Made by a program: the position numbers and the translations under genes. From Gracilariopsis chorda (Eukaryota; Rhodophyta; Florideophyceae; Gracilariales; Gracilariaceae): a stretch of 64,000 nucleotides of DNA. The DNA lies in assembly GCA_003194525.1 (NCBI GenBank), contig NBIV01000092.1:124001-188000 (forward strand), in the 5' to 3' direction. This document shows, piece by piece, positions 1 to 11,095 of the stretch (positions within the stretch are counted from its first letter, which is position 1; each line of letters opens with the position of its first letter). The notes beneath the pieces were generated by a model. The model made no database searches and was not told the origin of the DNA. It saw only the letters and a program-made list of their open reading frames with translations.

Positions 1-970
1 CTGGTGTTAAAGGGTTACTGTTGGTTTGCTCTTCGAAATCCTCTCATTTCAAAAACTCTTGTCCAGCGGCTGTGTTCAGTACAACCGTAAGTGTCGCAAC
101 CAGGTATAGTCACTCACGCGCTTCCAGAGACTTTACCTGCACTTGGATTTCTTCGTTAAGCGGAACGGACTGCTACTTTCTTTGCACTACCATTTTTTCT
201 GAGTTTGACTCGGTGCTTGTGTTTCCCAAAGACGGAGTCTGAGCAAAGCCTAGCGGCAACGTTTATCAACCTAGTACGCACCTTACGTACATTAATAGTG
301 CATATTAAGCTTCTCTCTCTCTCTCTCTTTTACGAGTACACTACTTTAATTCTTACTTAGTGCAGATACTAAGCTTGTCAACTACGTATTGAGTCCTACT
401 AGGCTACAAAAAAATGAGATGATCCTTGTCTTAGTCCTTGAACGCTGTGTGAGCGCGGTACAAACTCTCGAAACTCTCCTATGTTTCTTCAAACCACACC
501 AGAGATGTGAACCTGACAAGAAAGGGCATGAGCGTTGTCCTACAACAAGTACCAAGGGTACACGCTGACAACGAGCCTTGAAACAAAACACTCGGGACTG
601 CAAAGGCTGAGATCCGCCAACGACAACTGAAGGATCGGCACCTTCTGTGCCCATTCAAAACACAAAAATTTACGTACCGACTGTTAGCCTTCCCTTATTC
701 CTTGGTGAGCTCGTGTCACGGTCGTATGTTTTGGAGCTGCAGTCGTGACCACATGCGTTTCTGGGCAGGCGGCATGCAGCCATGTACCGAGTTGAGTGCA
801 GGTACAGTCTTGGCTAGACTGCAGTTTTGCTCAGTCGCTATCGAGTTGGGTGAAATCAGGAAACCATCCCCCGCACGACAGTATGCAGAATGGTTCAGAT
901 ATGGCAAACACACTTGAGGGAGGGAGGCCACGTAACTGGGCGTACCAGCAATAGTCTCGAAGAACGAGGG
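1..970. other. intergenic, no confident gene
   Basis: Small ORFs on both strands overlap one another and show no recognisable domain. The stretch holds a short CT microsatellite (about 312-327) and a perfect copy of the dispersed palindrome GTACC-AAG-GGTAC at 549-561. Confidence 0.5.
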
Positions 971-2488
971 ATGTATGAGGGAAATACGACCCGATCAAAT
1001 CAGCGCCGTGTCATAAATCCACGCTTGGCCTTTCTTACACGATTTGTTTTCCCATCACGGTGTCCAGGGAGTACGCACCAACCTTGTTCTGCGATATGTT
1101 CTGTTGTGTCAAACGAAAATGTTCCAAAAGTACCGAAGGTACAGGTACCTAAACGTAGTTCGAGGAAACCGAGGGGGTACTGGAAGAATATTCACAACGT
1201 CCGAAAGGAAATATTGAATGTTTATGAGCAGAACTCTGAATCGCAACCCTTCTTCATGCCAAGCGCAAAATATCTGCGAGATTCTGGAAGGAAAGACATC
1301 GACAATGCGGTAACTAACCTTGGGGGTTACCGCAAAGTGGCTTCAATGCTCGGGTGGTCGCCGAGGAAGTCTAAACGACCACCCGGTTTTTGGGAGGACT
1401 TCTCAAACGTGGAAAGTGAGCTTCTGAGATTTATAGAGAACTCAAAGCTTGGTCTGGCCCCTAGATTCATGCCTACTCTGAAACAGTTGCGAGATTGTAG
1501 ACGCTCTGATCTTGTAGGAGCAATTGAGAAGAATGGTGGAGTTGCTGCAGTTGCGGAGAAGCTGAATCTTCGACGAGTAGTCGAACACAAACCAAAGAAG
1601 TACTGGAGCGACTGGATGATTGTTGAATCTGAGATCAGGGCGTTTGTTGAGAATCAAGAAGGAGAAAGAAATGGGGACAGTACACGAAAAGGCCAGGTGA
1701 GTAGAATGCCATCGCTGCGTGAACTTCGTGCCGCAGGAAGAGGGGATCTTGCGGAGGGGATCGTGAAGTACCACGGTGGTTTTCGGGCCGTGGCAAGCAA
1801 ACTCAATTTAGCCCCGAAGAAGAAGAACGATTTCTTTTATGTGCAGTTTTATAATGTAGCTCGTGAGGTTTACACTCTTACGAAGGATATAGGCACTGAT
1901 GGGGTAATGCCATACTCGATAGTGCTACGCGCGGCAAAGCGTTCAGATCTGGCGGCCGCAATCGTGAAGTTCGGTGGAATGTCCAAGGTGTCTCAACGAC
2001 TAGGTTTGCAATACCGTATGAGAACAAAGGGAGTGCTGAAAGACTGGGACGTCTTCCGCCTAAGCCTTTCAGAATTTATGAGGACCCTCAATAATACCAA
2101 AGAAATTCCGCCATCCCAGACGTTGGCTAAGTTCGGGCGAGCAGATCTCTACCAAGCAATTTTGCATCACGGTGGGGCAAACGAGGTCGCAGATAGAATG
2201 GGTCTGAAACGAAACTACTGGCAGGACTTCTGCTATGTTGGGGCTGAAGTGCTCAACTTTATAGCAGTGCATGGAACAGAAGGAGTGATGCCCACGGAAA
2301 ACGAGTTCCGTGAAGTTGGTAGAAGTGCCTTAGATGTTGCAGTATCTAAGTTTGGTCGTTCTGAAGTTGCTGGTCGGTTGGGATTAGTTGAGCAAGCGTC
2401 GGGAACCAATATACAACATGGTGAAACAGAATATTTTCAAAGCAAATCAACAAACTCCCAAGGCGACAGCTATGCTTGTGAAGAATAA
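971..2488 (+). CDS. six-module repeat protein, possibly plastid-targeted
   Basis: I do not recognise a named family. About 505 residues if translation starts at the ATG at 971; the frame is open further up, to an ATG at 890. The first ~50 residues are basic, Ser/Thr-rich and poor in acids, as in a transit peptide. The rest is six imperfect modules of about 60 residues with the pattern W-x-D-F/W...E-L/I-x-x-F, then MPS-x-x-x-LR-x-x-x-R-x-DL, then AI-x-x-x-GG-x-x-x-VA-x-x-LGL. They lie near nt 1170-1360, 1380-1572, 1597-1806, 1825-2015, 2036-2205 and 2213-2392. Similar modules may occur in plastid proteins of plants and algae; that is from memory and uncertain. The tail after the last module is not repeat-like, so the true 3' end may be spliced. 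A perfect TACC-NNN-GGTA palindrome lies at 1130-1142, where the modules begin. Confidence 0.65.
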   Translation: MYEGNTTRSNQRRVINPRLAFLTRFVFPSRCPGSTHQPCSAICSVVSNENVPKVPKVQVPKRSSRKPRGYWKNIHNVRKEILNVYEQNSESQPFFMPSAKYLRDSGRKDIDNAVTNLGGYRKVASMLGWSPRKSKRPPGFWEDFSNVESELLRFIENSKLGLAPRFMPTLKQLRDCRRSDLVGAIEKNGGVAAVAEKLNLRRVVEHKPKKYWSDWMIVESEIRAFVENQEGERNGDSTRKGQVSRMPSLRELRAAGRGDLAEGIVKYHGGFRAVASKLNLAPKKKNDFFYVQFYNVAREVYTLTKDIGTDGVMPYSIVLRAAKRSDLAAAIVKFGGMSKVSQRLGLQYRMRTKGVLKDWDVFRLSLSEFMRTLNNTKEIPPSQTLAKFGRADLYQAILHHGGANEVADRMGLKRNYWQDFCYVGAEVLNFIAVHGTEGVMPTENEFREVGRSALDVAVSKFGRSEVAGRLGLVEQASGTNIQHGETEYFQSKSTNSQGDSYACEE

Positions 2489-2855
2489 TCAGAGACCAAC
2501 TCCACGAAGCACCGCCTTGAAGCACTTTGAAGAAATATTTCCCGCCCGGAAACCGGAGTTGTTGCCAATAATCAACGGAGTGGAGATGTTTGAAAACTTC
2601 AGGTTGTTCATTGCTTGTATTGAAGCTGCATGCACACCTTCCGGGAAGGAGACTTCTTTGAAAAGATTAGTGCACTTTGAGCTCACTCATTTGGCTACCG
2701 TTGGGCGGAGCTGGAAACATCGCCCGGCAAATCAGCAATGTTTCCTAATCATCCGCAACATGCATCGCTTCCTTCGTGACCGGTCAAGTGCTGAAAGCTT
2801 CATTGCATTGATGTCCATGCATATGTTCCTCCCACGCAGGCTGAGTGGGACCTAG
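2418..2855 (+). CDS. hypothetical ORF, possible 3' exon of the repeat protein
   Basis: An open frame of about 145 codons starts at an ATG at 2418, overlapping the end of the repeat-protein frame out of phase. It contains amphipathic helical stretches and no domain I recognise. It could be a separate gene, a downstream exon joined to the repeat protein by an intron near 2400-2500, or chance. The overlap favours the exon or chance readings. Confidence 0.2.
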   Translation: MVKQNIFKANQQTPKATAMLVKNNQRPTPRSTALKHFEEIFPARKPELLPIINGVEMFENFRLFIACIEAACTPSGKETSLKRLVHFELTHLATVGRSWKHRPANQQCFLIIRNMHRFLRDRSSAESFIALMSMHMFLPRRLSGT

Positions 2856-2860
2856 GCCTT

Positions 2861-3541
2861 CTAGAGATCTGCGACCGATGCCTTGTAAGCTTGATAATTA
2901 GCACTTCTCTTTTCTGCCTTCATGTTCTCTAGTCGAACCTCGAAGCCGTTCGAGCGGTCGACACCATCCCACCGAGGTCCAGGTAAAATCCCGTATCTGT
3001 TTGGAGGTGCTCTGTGTGCGAACGGACTACGCGTTTGCTGAATTCTAATAACGGCTTGGCGTTGCCTAGGCATTCTTTCTCGCGGTGAGTTTGACGCAAG
3101 AGGGTTTGCACTTGAGCGAACTGATATTAAATCGTCATCAGTAACCGAGCTGTGAGACGCACGCCTGGCCGTAATATCTGTAGAAACTCTCCGCCCTTCA
3201 ATAGACCGCGAACGCTTCCGAGGACGACTATCGGCTGCACTGGGATACGCGCCAGGATCACGACTTCGAACTCGACGCCGTGGCGGTGAAGCATCGCTTA
3301 CATTTCTTTCATCTTGATCGGCACGCGAGGCTCCGACTCTCGTAGGGCGCGGTGCAGAGAGTATTGGACGCGGACGCCGTGGGGGGGATGCATCACTTAC
3401 ATTCCCTGTCTCTATCGGAGTCTCATGGTTGTGAGATACATTCTTTGGTCTCTCCTCAGGATTATTTGCGCTTTGGCTGCCCTTACGATGTGTTGACAGA
3501 TAACCTTTTGATTGTTTTTCGTCGTTTGGTGAAGGAGACAT
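2861..3541 (-). CDS. BUD13: BUD13-like pre-mRNA splicing factor
   Basis: 226 residues. The C-terminal third carries the BUD13 signature: [18 protein letters not shown] preceded by RAPPNRY, ending in a [12 protein letters not shown] tail. Upstream are two copies of an [10 protein letters not shown] motif in an Arg/Ser-rich region, typical of the family. In yeast and animals BUD13 is part of the nuclear RES complex, which binds the activated spliceosome and promotes splicing of some introns. The usual N-terminal lead motif of the family is not seen. An in-frame stop (near 3570) sits just above this ATG, so the protein is short or has an upstream exon. The BUD13 call rests on the C-terminus and is firm; the start is not. 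The gene faces the repeat-protein gene tail to tail. Confidence 0.82.
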   Translation of the reverse strand: MSPSPNDEKQSKGYLSTHRKGSQSANNPEERPKNVSHNHETPIETGNVSDASPPRRPRPILSAPRPTRVGASRADQDERNVSDASPPRRRVRSRDPGAYPSAADSRPRKRSRSIEGRRVSTDITARRASHSSVTDDDLISVRSSANPLASNSPRERMPRQRQAVIRIQQTRSPFAHRAPPNRYGILPGPRWDGVDRSNGFEVRLENMKAEKRSANYQAYKASVADL

Positions 3542-6003
3542 GCAAGCGGTGGTAAGGGGCTTGAACGCAACTCAGTTGTCCACACCGCCCACTCACTACT
3601 TGGTTTTCATGTACAAAATGTCAAGATGTTGTTTCTCTTGGGAAAGACAGTCATCGACTGTAGCCGATATCAAAGTAATGAATAGTGCACTCTTCTGATA
3701 TGCTTATGCCGCAGAACACTGGCTCTGGAGGGTGAAGTTGACAGTTGGTAATATGATCTGCCTATCAGCAGCCGCTTTTGAATCCACGCGATTCGACTGA
3801 CGAAGGTTTATGATGATGGTTTGGAACAGGACAACTTCCTCTTTGATACTGGCTGCATGGATTATGGCAAACACTGCTTGTAACTAGTTCGTGCTAAGCA
3901 AAAGCTCTGGGGTATGAGGCCAGGTTGCTGATAATCAAGTTGGCCGTGGGGTCCGGAACGCGCAAATCCCTGTTTCTGCTTTTCAGTTTTTTTTGTGTAT
4001 GATAGCGAAATCAGTAGCCCTCCTCGTTGGGACTCGAAACCCCGAAAACGAGAACAGCCAGATCGCGTGGAGAGAACTCCGAACGCTTCGGTTTGGTGAG
4101 CTGCACGCCCTATAATCCTTCTGCTTCTTATGCTCCGTTCGGCTTGTCCGAGTGGAGGCTCCGATTGTTTATCATGTAAATGATGACGGGACATTCCTTT
4201 CAAGAAGAAGATAAGGGTTACATCAGAAAGCGGCCCACAACCCAAAGCTGATCATTGATGATTACACAGTAACCTCAACATGGACAAGCGATCATTGGGC
4301 TAGTATACTGACGGCTCTCTTTTCGATGGTGCATCTCAAACTCACTTTCACCAAAATGGCCGGTCTCGGTTATGGTTTGAGGTAGCCTTCTATTACTCCA
4401 AAGCATCTATACGACAGGGATGATGGGGTTGAGGTCGAATATGAAGTGCAAGGACTATCATGTATACTTACTACAGATAAGAAGGGAATACTGCAGTGCC
4501 ATCACCAGTGCATCACACCCCTCTCTCCGATGCTTGTCCAGGAAGCCCGTCATCCCAATCTCGTTCAATCCTCCTGGAATGTCTGCGCGTTCATACGCTG
4601 GACTGCACTACCAGCTGTAGCAGTAAAACTCTGTACTGACATTATCAACATCTCCGCACTTCACTCTTCTATATTCGGGTAAATGGTCATCATAATTTAC
4701 TTCTCTCGATAACTCCTCATTGAAAGTAATAGGTGAAACTCGAATCCATAAGACGTACGTGTTTAGCCTTAATTTTGCTCTGACGTATTCATCAGATGAG
4801 CCTTTTGGAGCATCACAACCACGGGAGAGTCAATGTAGTCCTCCTTGAGAGGTTTCTTGGCATATAAAACCATTTGTAAGTATGCGATTGCTTGCCTTGA
4901 CAACACTACCTCAACCATTTGAAATAGTATGGCGCCGTGATGCTTCCCAGACAACCCAACCCGAGTTTTACCATCAAAAGCAACCGAAGCATACCGTCGT
5001 AGCATTGCAATTATTGTGTTGTTTCGTCATGAGTGCTTTAACTGCAATATTAGCAACGTACGGAACTTGAGCACAAATACCCAATCTCGTACGTGTGTGC
5101 GAAACTTATTTCATTTCTCTGCACGCTCGTTTTATCTTTTGCATATAAGAAATGTTCAATTCAAGTGCTTCTGAAAGAAAGAACAAAAGCATAATCATTA
5201 TCGTGATGATCACGACGCTCATCCCTGTGCTGCTGTCAATAATACTGATAAAAACGGAACCAACATGTATAGCATACCATTCGATATCTGTCGATGAATT
5301 ATGATTGAATTGGTTTCTCTTTCTTGTTCCCTTCGATGGCCCACGTATGTTGGAAATGCTTGGATCTGTGCACAATACCCGCTGATCAGTCTACACTTCC
5401 ACTTTCTGAGCTTCGAACTGAACTTTAATGCAAACAAGCAGGCCAGCATACATTCGGTCAGATACCCGTGTCATAATATGTGTGCATTGCTATATATTTG
5501 ACGTACGTACACATGATTCTTCTTCATAAGTAATGTAACGCTTAGTGCTTTTGTTTTGTACGTGGTAATCTCTTTTCATAGTCACTTGACCAAACCGTAC
5601 GACACTGTTTCTGTTCAGGTGTATGGTGAGGTTTCAACTGCAACTGAAAGAGTATAGTTTGCATGAGCGAATTGTTGATTCATGGGGTTTTTCAAGCCGA
5701 GATGTTTGGGGAATGGCATACGTATTCATCACCGCCGCACAATAGAAATAGAGGTACTGAAACACTCTAACTGCTTTCTAGCGCACAATGGGAGACTACC
5801 CGCTCAATTCAAGACCGAGTTATTGTCGTCTGCTCACGCATATGATTCTCCGATGGGTAACCGGTAGACATTTTTAGGCAGCAGGATTCGGGCGATCTTC
5901 ACATTCCTTCCTATAAACGCAACTACCGCAGCCTCAACTCAGCCTTTATCATCACCCCTTGTAATCCGTAGCGTCATTTGCTTTTGAAAGGAGATTGCGA
6001 GAC
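3542..6003. other. 2.5 kb without a confident gene
   Basis: ORFs here are under 130 codons, overlap on opposite strands and lack recognisable motifs. A stretch near 4015-4090 resembles a tRNA T-arm on the minus strand but has no matching acceptor stem. The interval presumably holds the BUD13 and zinc-finger gene promoters. Confidence 0.4.
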
Positions 6004-6733
6004 ATGATGAGAGGAACAGCAATGACGCCGAAGACGAACAGGCGGAACAAGCTGGGCATTGTACGCACCAACGATTGTGGCTCAGGAGATAGTATGTGCG
6101 ATGGACCTGGTTGTACGGTTCCAAGTTTCCGTCACCTTCTACATCAGATTGGTGAACGGCTCGATACCAAAGGAAGGGATTTCAAACCGCAGTGGGATTT
6201 AAACGACAGCAACGGAAGCAAAGACTTTGTTGGCTCCTCCGGGTCAACCATTAGTCCTTCATGCTCAAGTACTATCAGCCTTGAAACGGACTGCAACGCG
6301 CCCACTCCGGAACGAGAGAGAAGTTGCTGCAAGTCGCGGAAGGATTTCTGGAGGACGGTTCTCGGGCCGTCGCCTACAGTTGTGAAGACGCAGCGAAAAG
6401 GTCAGCTTTCAGATTTTCATGTAAAGCCGCACGGGTGTCCGAAGTGCCCGCTTCGCTTTAAGAAGCGCTGCAATCTACAGTCCCACATGCGCAGCGTCCA
6501 TGAAAAGCTGCGACCGTTTGGATGTGGTGTTTGTCTTCGGAAGTTTGGAAGGAAGTCGAACTGTGCGAAGCATGTAAGTTTGCCATTCGAGTTTTGCGGG
6601 TTTCGTTTCACAGCTCCAAGCTAACTGTTTTGTTGCGCTATTGGTTTGACTGTAGATGCGGCTTGTGCACCAACTTCGCGATTCGGATGTAAGGGTGTTA
6701 CACATCGATATGTCCACTGGTCAACCTATATGA
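6004..6733 (+). CDS. C2H2 zinc-finger protein, two fingers, one intron
   Basis: Modelled as 6004-6573 joined to 6656-6733 (about 215 residues). Exon 1 holds a Ser-rich N-terminus and, near its end, finger 1 (C-x2-C-x12-H-x4-H) and most of finger 2 (C-x2-C-x12-H). The unspliced frame loses the last zinc ligand. Removing an 82-nt GTAAGT...TGTAG intron (6574-6655, branch candidate CTAAC at 6621) appends MRLVHQ and restores C-x2-C-x12-H-x4-H exactly. Adjacent C2H2 fingers imply a nuclear nucleic-acid-binding protein, probably a transcription factor; its target is unknown. The first ATG in the frame is 6004, with another at 6007. Confidence 0.75.
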
Positions 6734-7525
6734 GTCGGACAAGCCTGCGCTCTGTCGTACCCATCGTACCCACAGCTGCACACATGCAGATGATTTGAAT
6801 GAGGTCGCGTGCTCTTCCTTGGCACGACACCGGCAAGTAGCTTATTAACATGGTACACCTTAACTCTCAAACTTACTCTCTCTCTCTCTCTCTCTCTTTC
6901 CTGACTATGCGGGGAGGCAAGGGCGCAATATTACTTTGCGTTGTCAAGTGGCTGACAAGGGTCTGCCATTCTCTCCCTTTTGCAACTCTTCAACAAGTGT
7001 TGGATTAAACATTCTGGCGTGTATTGACAGTTTACTTGATGAGTTGATGTGTCCGTAGTGTTTGTTCAGTTGGCGGCAAAGAATGCGGGTCGTACGCTGT
7101 GCTTTTGCACACTCGATAGCGGGTATTCTTTGGGATACATGCACAGACTGACGTAGAGACGACCAATAGCGGAATTTGGTCGTAAATGGGCGTACACACA
7201 GCAGCCCTCCCGCCGTTCTCATCTCATGTCATTGTCTCGTCCACTGTGACTGGCGAGTTTGGGTTCTTTACCTGGATGGCCCTGAGCTGTAAGGGTTCAT
7301 AGTACAAGGCTAAAGGCGGAGAGAAGGCCTCGAAGCACTAAGGGCTAGCAGTAACCGCTACCCTTGGTAGACTATCCCTACTAGTCATCATCAGATATCT
7401 ACAGCAGTGGGGCAAATACGGTTTGAACAGGTGGCAGTTGCTGAGAAAGTGGTATCTATAAGGCATGACCAGAATTACAGTCTCGGGCGCTTCTATTTAT
7501 AGCGGCGGCAACGACCACTGCGTTG
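6734..7525. other. intergenic with CT repeat and TACC/GGTA palindromes
   Basis: No supported gene. It contains a CT-dinucleotide run (about 6875-6897), a one-mismatch copy of the GTACC-NNN-GGTAC motif (6757-6769) and a variant CTACC-CTT-GGTAG (7358-7370). The latter is followed by the 11-mer TTGGTAGACTA, which recurs at 14236 and 41863. Confidence 0.45.
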
Positions 7526-9052
7526 CTAAAGAGCACTCAAGTTGTGCAATTGCAGTTCGGCTTCCTTGGCGCTCTGCGGCTCACGCAACCTCGCTTCCGG
7601 GTGGAACTTGAGCATCTCGTTCCACATCAAACGGCGGATTCCCTCAATTCCAAGTTGCCGCTCACTCGGAGGTTCCAAGCTCTTGTAGTCTATGTGTTGT
7701 GCACTTGTTTCGGATTCAATCTCCCTATAGTCGCATACATACGGATGACTCAGCGCATCTGCCGCAGAGAGCCTTTTTCTAGGATCAAACTGCAGCAGTC
7801 TGTCTAACAGGTCTATGACGGCTGGGCAGGCGCCGGGTAACAGCTTCCCGAAACTCTTTCGATTCGTAGATGGTAAGTCCATTAGAAAATCCCTTGCCTT
7901 CTCGTTTGTTACAAAGTGCAAGTCGTCGGACGTCGGCTTGCCAACCACTGCGCACACAATCTCGATTTGGTTCTTCACGTCCTTTCCGGGAAAGATGGCC
8001 CTTCTGGAATACAGTTCGGCGATTACGCAACCAACGCTCCACATATCGATTGCCGCATCGTATTCCTCGCACGCGAGCAAGAGCTCCGGCGCTCGATACC
8101 ATCTCGTGACTACATATTCAGTCATGCCCTGAGCGGCTGCATCATTAGGATCCAGGTAGCGAGCGAGCCCAAAGTCACAGATTTTGATGTCACACTGCAA
8201 TACAACAATAAAACGGGAGTTAGCTGTTGAACAAGACAAAATGTGTCCCATAGAAACCAGTTCAAAACAAGATATACGCAGACGCAGCTTACCGTTGATG
8301 AAACTAGAACATTTGCTGGTTTGAGGTCCCGATGCAGAATGTTTCCACTACCCACAACCGCAAATCGACACAAACAAACACACACCACATGGTCAAAATC
8401 ATTGTTGCTTCGCCTTGAACACCGGCAAGCTATGCCATTGAAAAATGATAAGAGAAAAGCTTTTAAGCGCCGCTTACCTGTGGATATACTTGAGCGCCCT
8501 GAACATCTGGTACGCAAAGTATTTTCGTTGAGAATCAACTAGTGTATGCTGGGAATGAAGAAGCTTGTGCAGGTCGGAATCCATAAGCTCGGTAACAAGG
8601 TAAATATCGGCAAAAGTGTCATAGTGTTCGGGTTCGTCAATGTCGAGTATAGTGAGAATGTTTTCATGTTTCATCTCCCCCAGCAAGCGGATTTCGCGAA
8701 TGATGCGTTTAGCATCAGTCAGGTCCTCAAACACCGCAGTGACCTTCTTGACAGCCACTTTTCTGCAATGAACGGCGTCGGTAACCTCACATACAACGCC
8801 GTACGCTCCATGACCCAGAGTTTTGCTGTACGAGTATCGCGGGTCGATACGAAACGGGTTTCCATGTGCAAGAAAGAGAGTTTTCTGAGGAACGGGTCTG
8901 GAGGGCGGAAGGCTCGGGGTGAGGTTTGTCATGATGGAGTGTTGGTCCATGTTGTTTGTGAGGGCGTCGTCCGAGCTTGGACGACCGTTGAAAATGTCGG
9001 TGATGCTCTTCCTCTTGTTAAAAACCCATTTCTTGAGGTTCTTGTTCTTCAT
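7526..9052 (-). CDS. ERK-type MAP kinase (TEY)
   Basis: Three exons on the minus strand: 9052-8478, 8347-8293 and 8194-7526, giving 432 residues. Both junctions restore the kinase alignment: the first completes YIHS-GNILHRDLKPAN (phase 2), the second VSST-CDIKICDFGLAR (phase 0). Visible motifs are the Gly-rich loop GHGAYGVV, the VAVKK lysine, the catalytic HRDLKPAN, DFGLAR, and an activation loop reading MTEYVVTRWYRAPELL. TEY marks the ERK class, activated by dual phosphorylation by a MAPK kinase. A basic N-terminal extension of about 70 residues precedes the kinase domain. The introns are 130 nt (8348-8477) and 98 nt (8195-8292, branch candidate CTAAC on the minus strand at 8223-8219). Expected role: cytosolic and nuclear Ser/Thr kinase at the end of a MAPK cascade; the input pathway cannot be read from sequence. 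Confidence 0.93.
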
Positions 9053-9536
9053 GCTCTCCTTTCAAAGCGGTGGGGGAAGACAGCCAGGTGCGAAACAAAT
9101 GCAAAAGCACAACAGCACAGCGGAATGAACGGGGATAGAAACACACAGCTCACGCCGAGCTGAATGGGTGCAAAAGGCAACAACAACAGGGGGGGTTGGG
9201 TTGGTACACGAATGGGCGTCGTCGACGGGGTGGTGCACAAGGACAGAAACAAACAACGAAGAAAGTGATAACGCAAACGTAGAGCGAAGCGTTGGCGCGC
9301 ACGAGGTTGGACAGACTGCAGAGAATTGAATCGATGAGGCGAACACGATAGGAGAAAAAAATGTGGTGTCCGACGTTGGTGCCCCCGCCCATTCGGGAAA
9401 CACAATGAACATATGAATTGCGATACAACAACAAAAACATACAACAACATAATGCACACAAGTGAAGTAAAACGTGACAAGCATAAAACGTAACAAGCAT
9501 TAAAAAAGCAAAAAAAAAAGAACAACAAAGAGAGGT
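9053..9536. other. MAP kinase upstream region
   Basis: This stretch lies between the MAPK start and the 3' end of the membrane-protein gene. Its three overlapping minus-strand ORFs are T/C-rich and low in complexity, with no domain. It is probably the MAPK 5' UTR and promoter and the neighbour's 3' flank. Confidence 0.4.
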
Positions 9537-10720
9537 TTATCCGTCAAGATGATAGGTAGTAGGAGTGGGCTGTTGTTTATGTGCAGGATGAAACCATGGA
9601 GCAGCAACGCTTGAACTGTTTGCATTCCCCAATGCATTCGGATAGACGGGTGCAACAATAGTGTCGCTACTCGCGGACGATGCATCAGACTCTCTTCTCG
9701 AAAACTGAGAGGCGGACGGAGCTGTAGGGCCAGGCATAGCGGCGTAGATGTTGCTATTATCTGGGCGATCGTCTGCTGCAGGCGGTGGGGAAAGCGGCTC
9801 AATGTAGTTGGACGGTTGTTGCGAGGCGGGGCGGCGTTGAGATGGGTGGGACGGATTGGAGGAATTAGGCGGGTTGGATGGATCGGGAGCGGCACTCGGG
9901 TGTTGTTGGTCGAGCAAATCGGGGTCCTCGAAACGGTAGTAAGAGTTATCTGAGGAGGGGCGTCGCTTGTAGAGGATAAAGAGGGAGAGCGCAACGAGGA
10001 TGACGACGGTTACACCGCCACCGACGGCAATGGCGATGATTGCGGGTGTGGACAGAGCGGAGGAAGAAGCGTCGGGATCATCGGATGTGGCGTTGCCTGC
10101 GGCGGCGGAGATGTTGTTGCCCTCGTTGGGCGCGGACGGGACGGTGTTATTCTGGGCGTTGGACGGGTTGTTCGCTGTGTTGGGTGCGTTTGCGGCGCCT
10201 GCGGTGTTTGAGGGGGGCTTGGTTGTGGGCGGGCTCTGCGCGTCTTGTTGGGCTGAGGTGGTTGCGGTTGCGGGAGGGGCGGTTGTGGACGGAGTTTGCG
10301 TTTGCTGTGGCTGCTGCGGCTGTTGTGTGGATTGGGGGGGGTAGACGCTGGCTGCGGGGAAGCCGAGGGCTGTTCGGAGGAGGGGTCTGCAGCGGATGGA
10401 GAGGGCGATACGGCGGAGGGGGGGGAAGGAGAGGCATCGGGGGGTGGTGCGGAGGGGGAGGGCTGCGAAGAGGGCGGTGGGGCGGAGGGGAAGGGGGTTG
10501 GGGAAGCGGGGGAAGCGGGGGAAGCGGAGTCAGGGGGGGTGGCGGAGGGGGAGGAGGAGGGATCGGCGGCGGCGGCGGGAGAGGCGTCGCCCTGGCGCAG
10601 GGAGGAGGGGGCGGGGAGGGCGGCGGCGGCGGCGGCGACGGAGAGCGAGAGCGCGACGAGGGCGAGGGCGAGAGCGAGCACGGGCGGCAGGGCGCTACGA
10701 CGGGGGACGACGCGACGCAT
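9537..10720 (-). pseudogene. Pro/Ser-rich type I membrane protein, frame broken at a C8 run
   Basis: From the ATG at 10720 the minus strand encodes an Arg-rich N-terminus, a Leu/Ala-rich signal peptide (LALALALVALSLSVAAAAA) and a Pro/Ser/Ala-rich, mucin-like stretch. At a run of eight C (plus-strand G at 10334-10341) the sensible frame changes. The new frame continues a Pro/Gln/Thr/Asn-rich ectodomain, a transmembrane helix (AIIAIAVGGGVTVVILVALS, near 10035-9975), a basic stop-transfer (YKRR) and a Pro/Ser-rich cytosolic tail ending at 9537. A one-base difference in the run would make one reading frame of about 395 residues. Either the run length is miscalled, or the allele is broken, or the run slips in expression. 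Expected location is the cell surface or secretory membranes, as a glycosylated stalk protein. I know no homologue. Confidence 0.6.
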
Positions 10721-11095
10721 GGTGCATGTCGGCGGGCGCGGGCGCGCGGGGGCGTAACGCGCCTCTGCGGCGCGCTTTAAGAGCGTCGCTGCTGCGCGCG
10801 CGCAACGCTGACGCGCCGCCACTTGAACGCTGCGCGACTGTTGCGCGCGCTACGTGGCGCCACATGCGCGCTTCACACGTGGACAACGGCGCGCGCGTGC
10901 GCCGCTCGTGCCGCGGTAACCACGTCGCGCTCGCCAGCTTGCGCCCCCCGCAGCGGAGTAACCTCCTGCGTGCGCTTCCCTGAGAGCCCCCCCCACCCCT
11001 TTCCGCCGCCCGCTCCACATCTCTTCTTCCTGCTACGTTCCTCCTTCTTCTTCACTTCCTCCTTCCTCTCCCGCTTCGTACCCCGCCCCCAAAAC
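10721..11095. promoter_or_regulatory. CpG-rich bidirectional promoter region
   Basis: 375 bp separate two divergent start codons (10720 minus, 11096 plus). The segment 10730-10930 is dense in CpG and GCGC (for example GCGCGCGCAACGC near 10795), then becomes C/T-rich toward the plus-strand gene. ORFs crossing it look like composition artefacts. The arrangement suggests a shared promoter; no TATA box is evident. Confidence 0.45.

Noticed and set aside
4010..4090. tRNA-like T-arm on the minus strand
   Set aside because: The 7-bp acceptor stem and a cloverleaf cannot be formed with the flanking sequence.
9049..9528. Three minus-strand ORFs upstream of the MAP kinase
   Set aside because: T/C-rich, low complexity, mutually overlapping, no domain; best read as UTR or promoter.
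10000..10983. Several long plus-strand ORFs rich in Gly, Arg and Glu
   Set aside because: They are antisense shadows of the Pro/Ser-rich membrane protein, whose signal peptide and transmembrane helix make the minus strand convincing.
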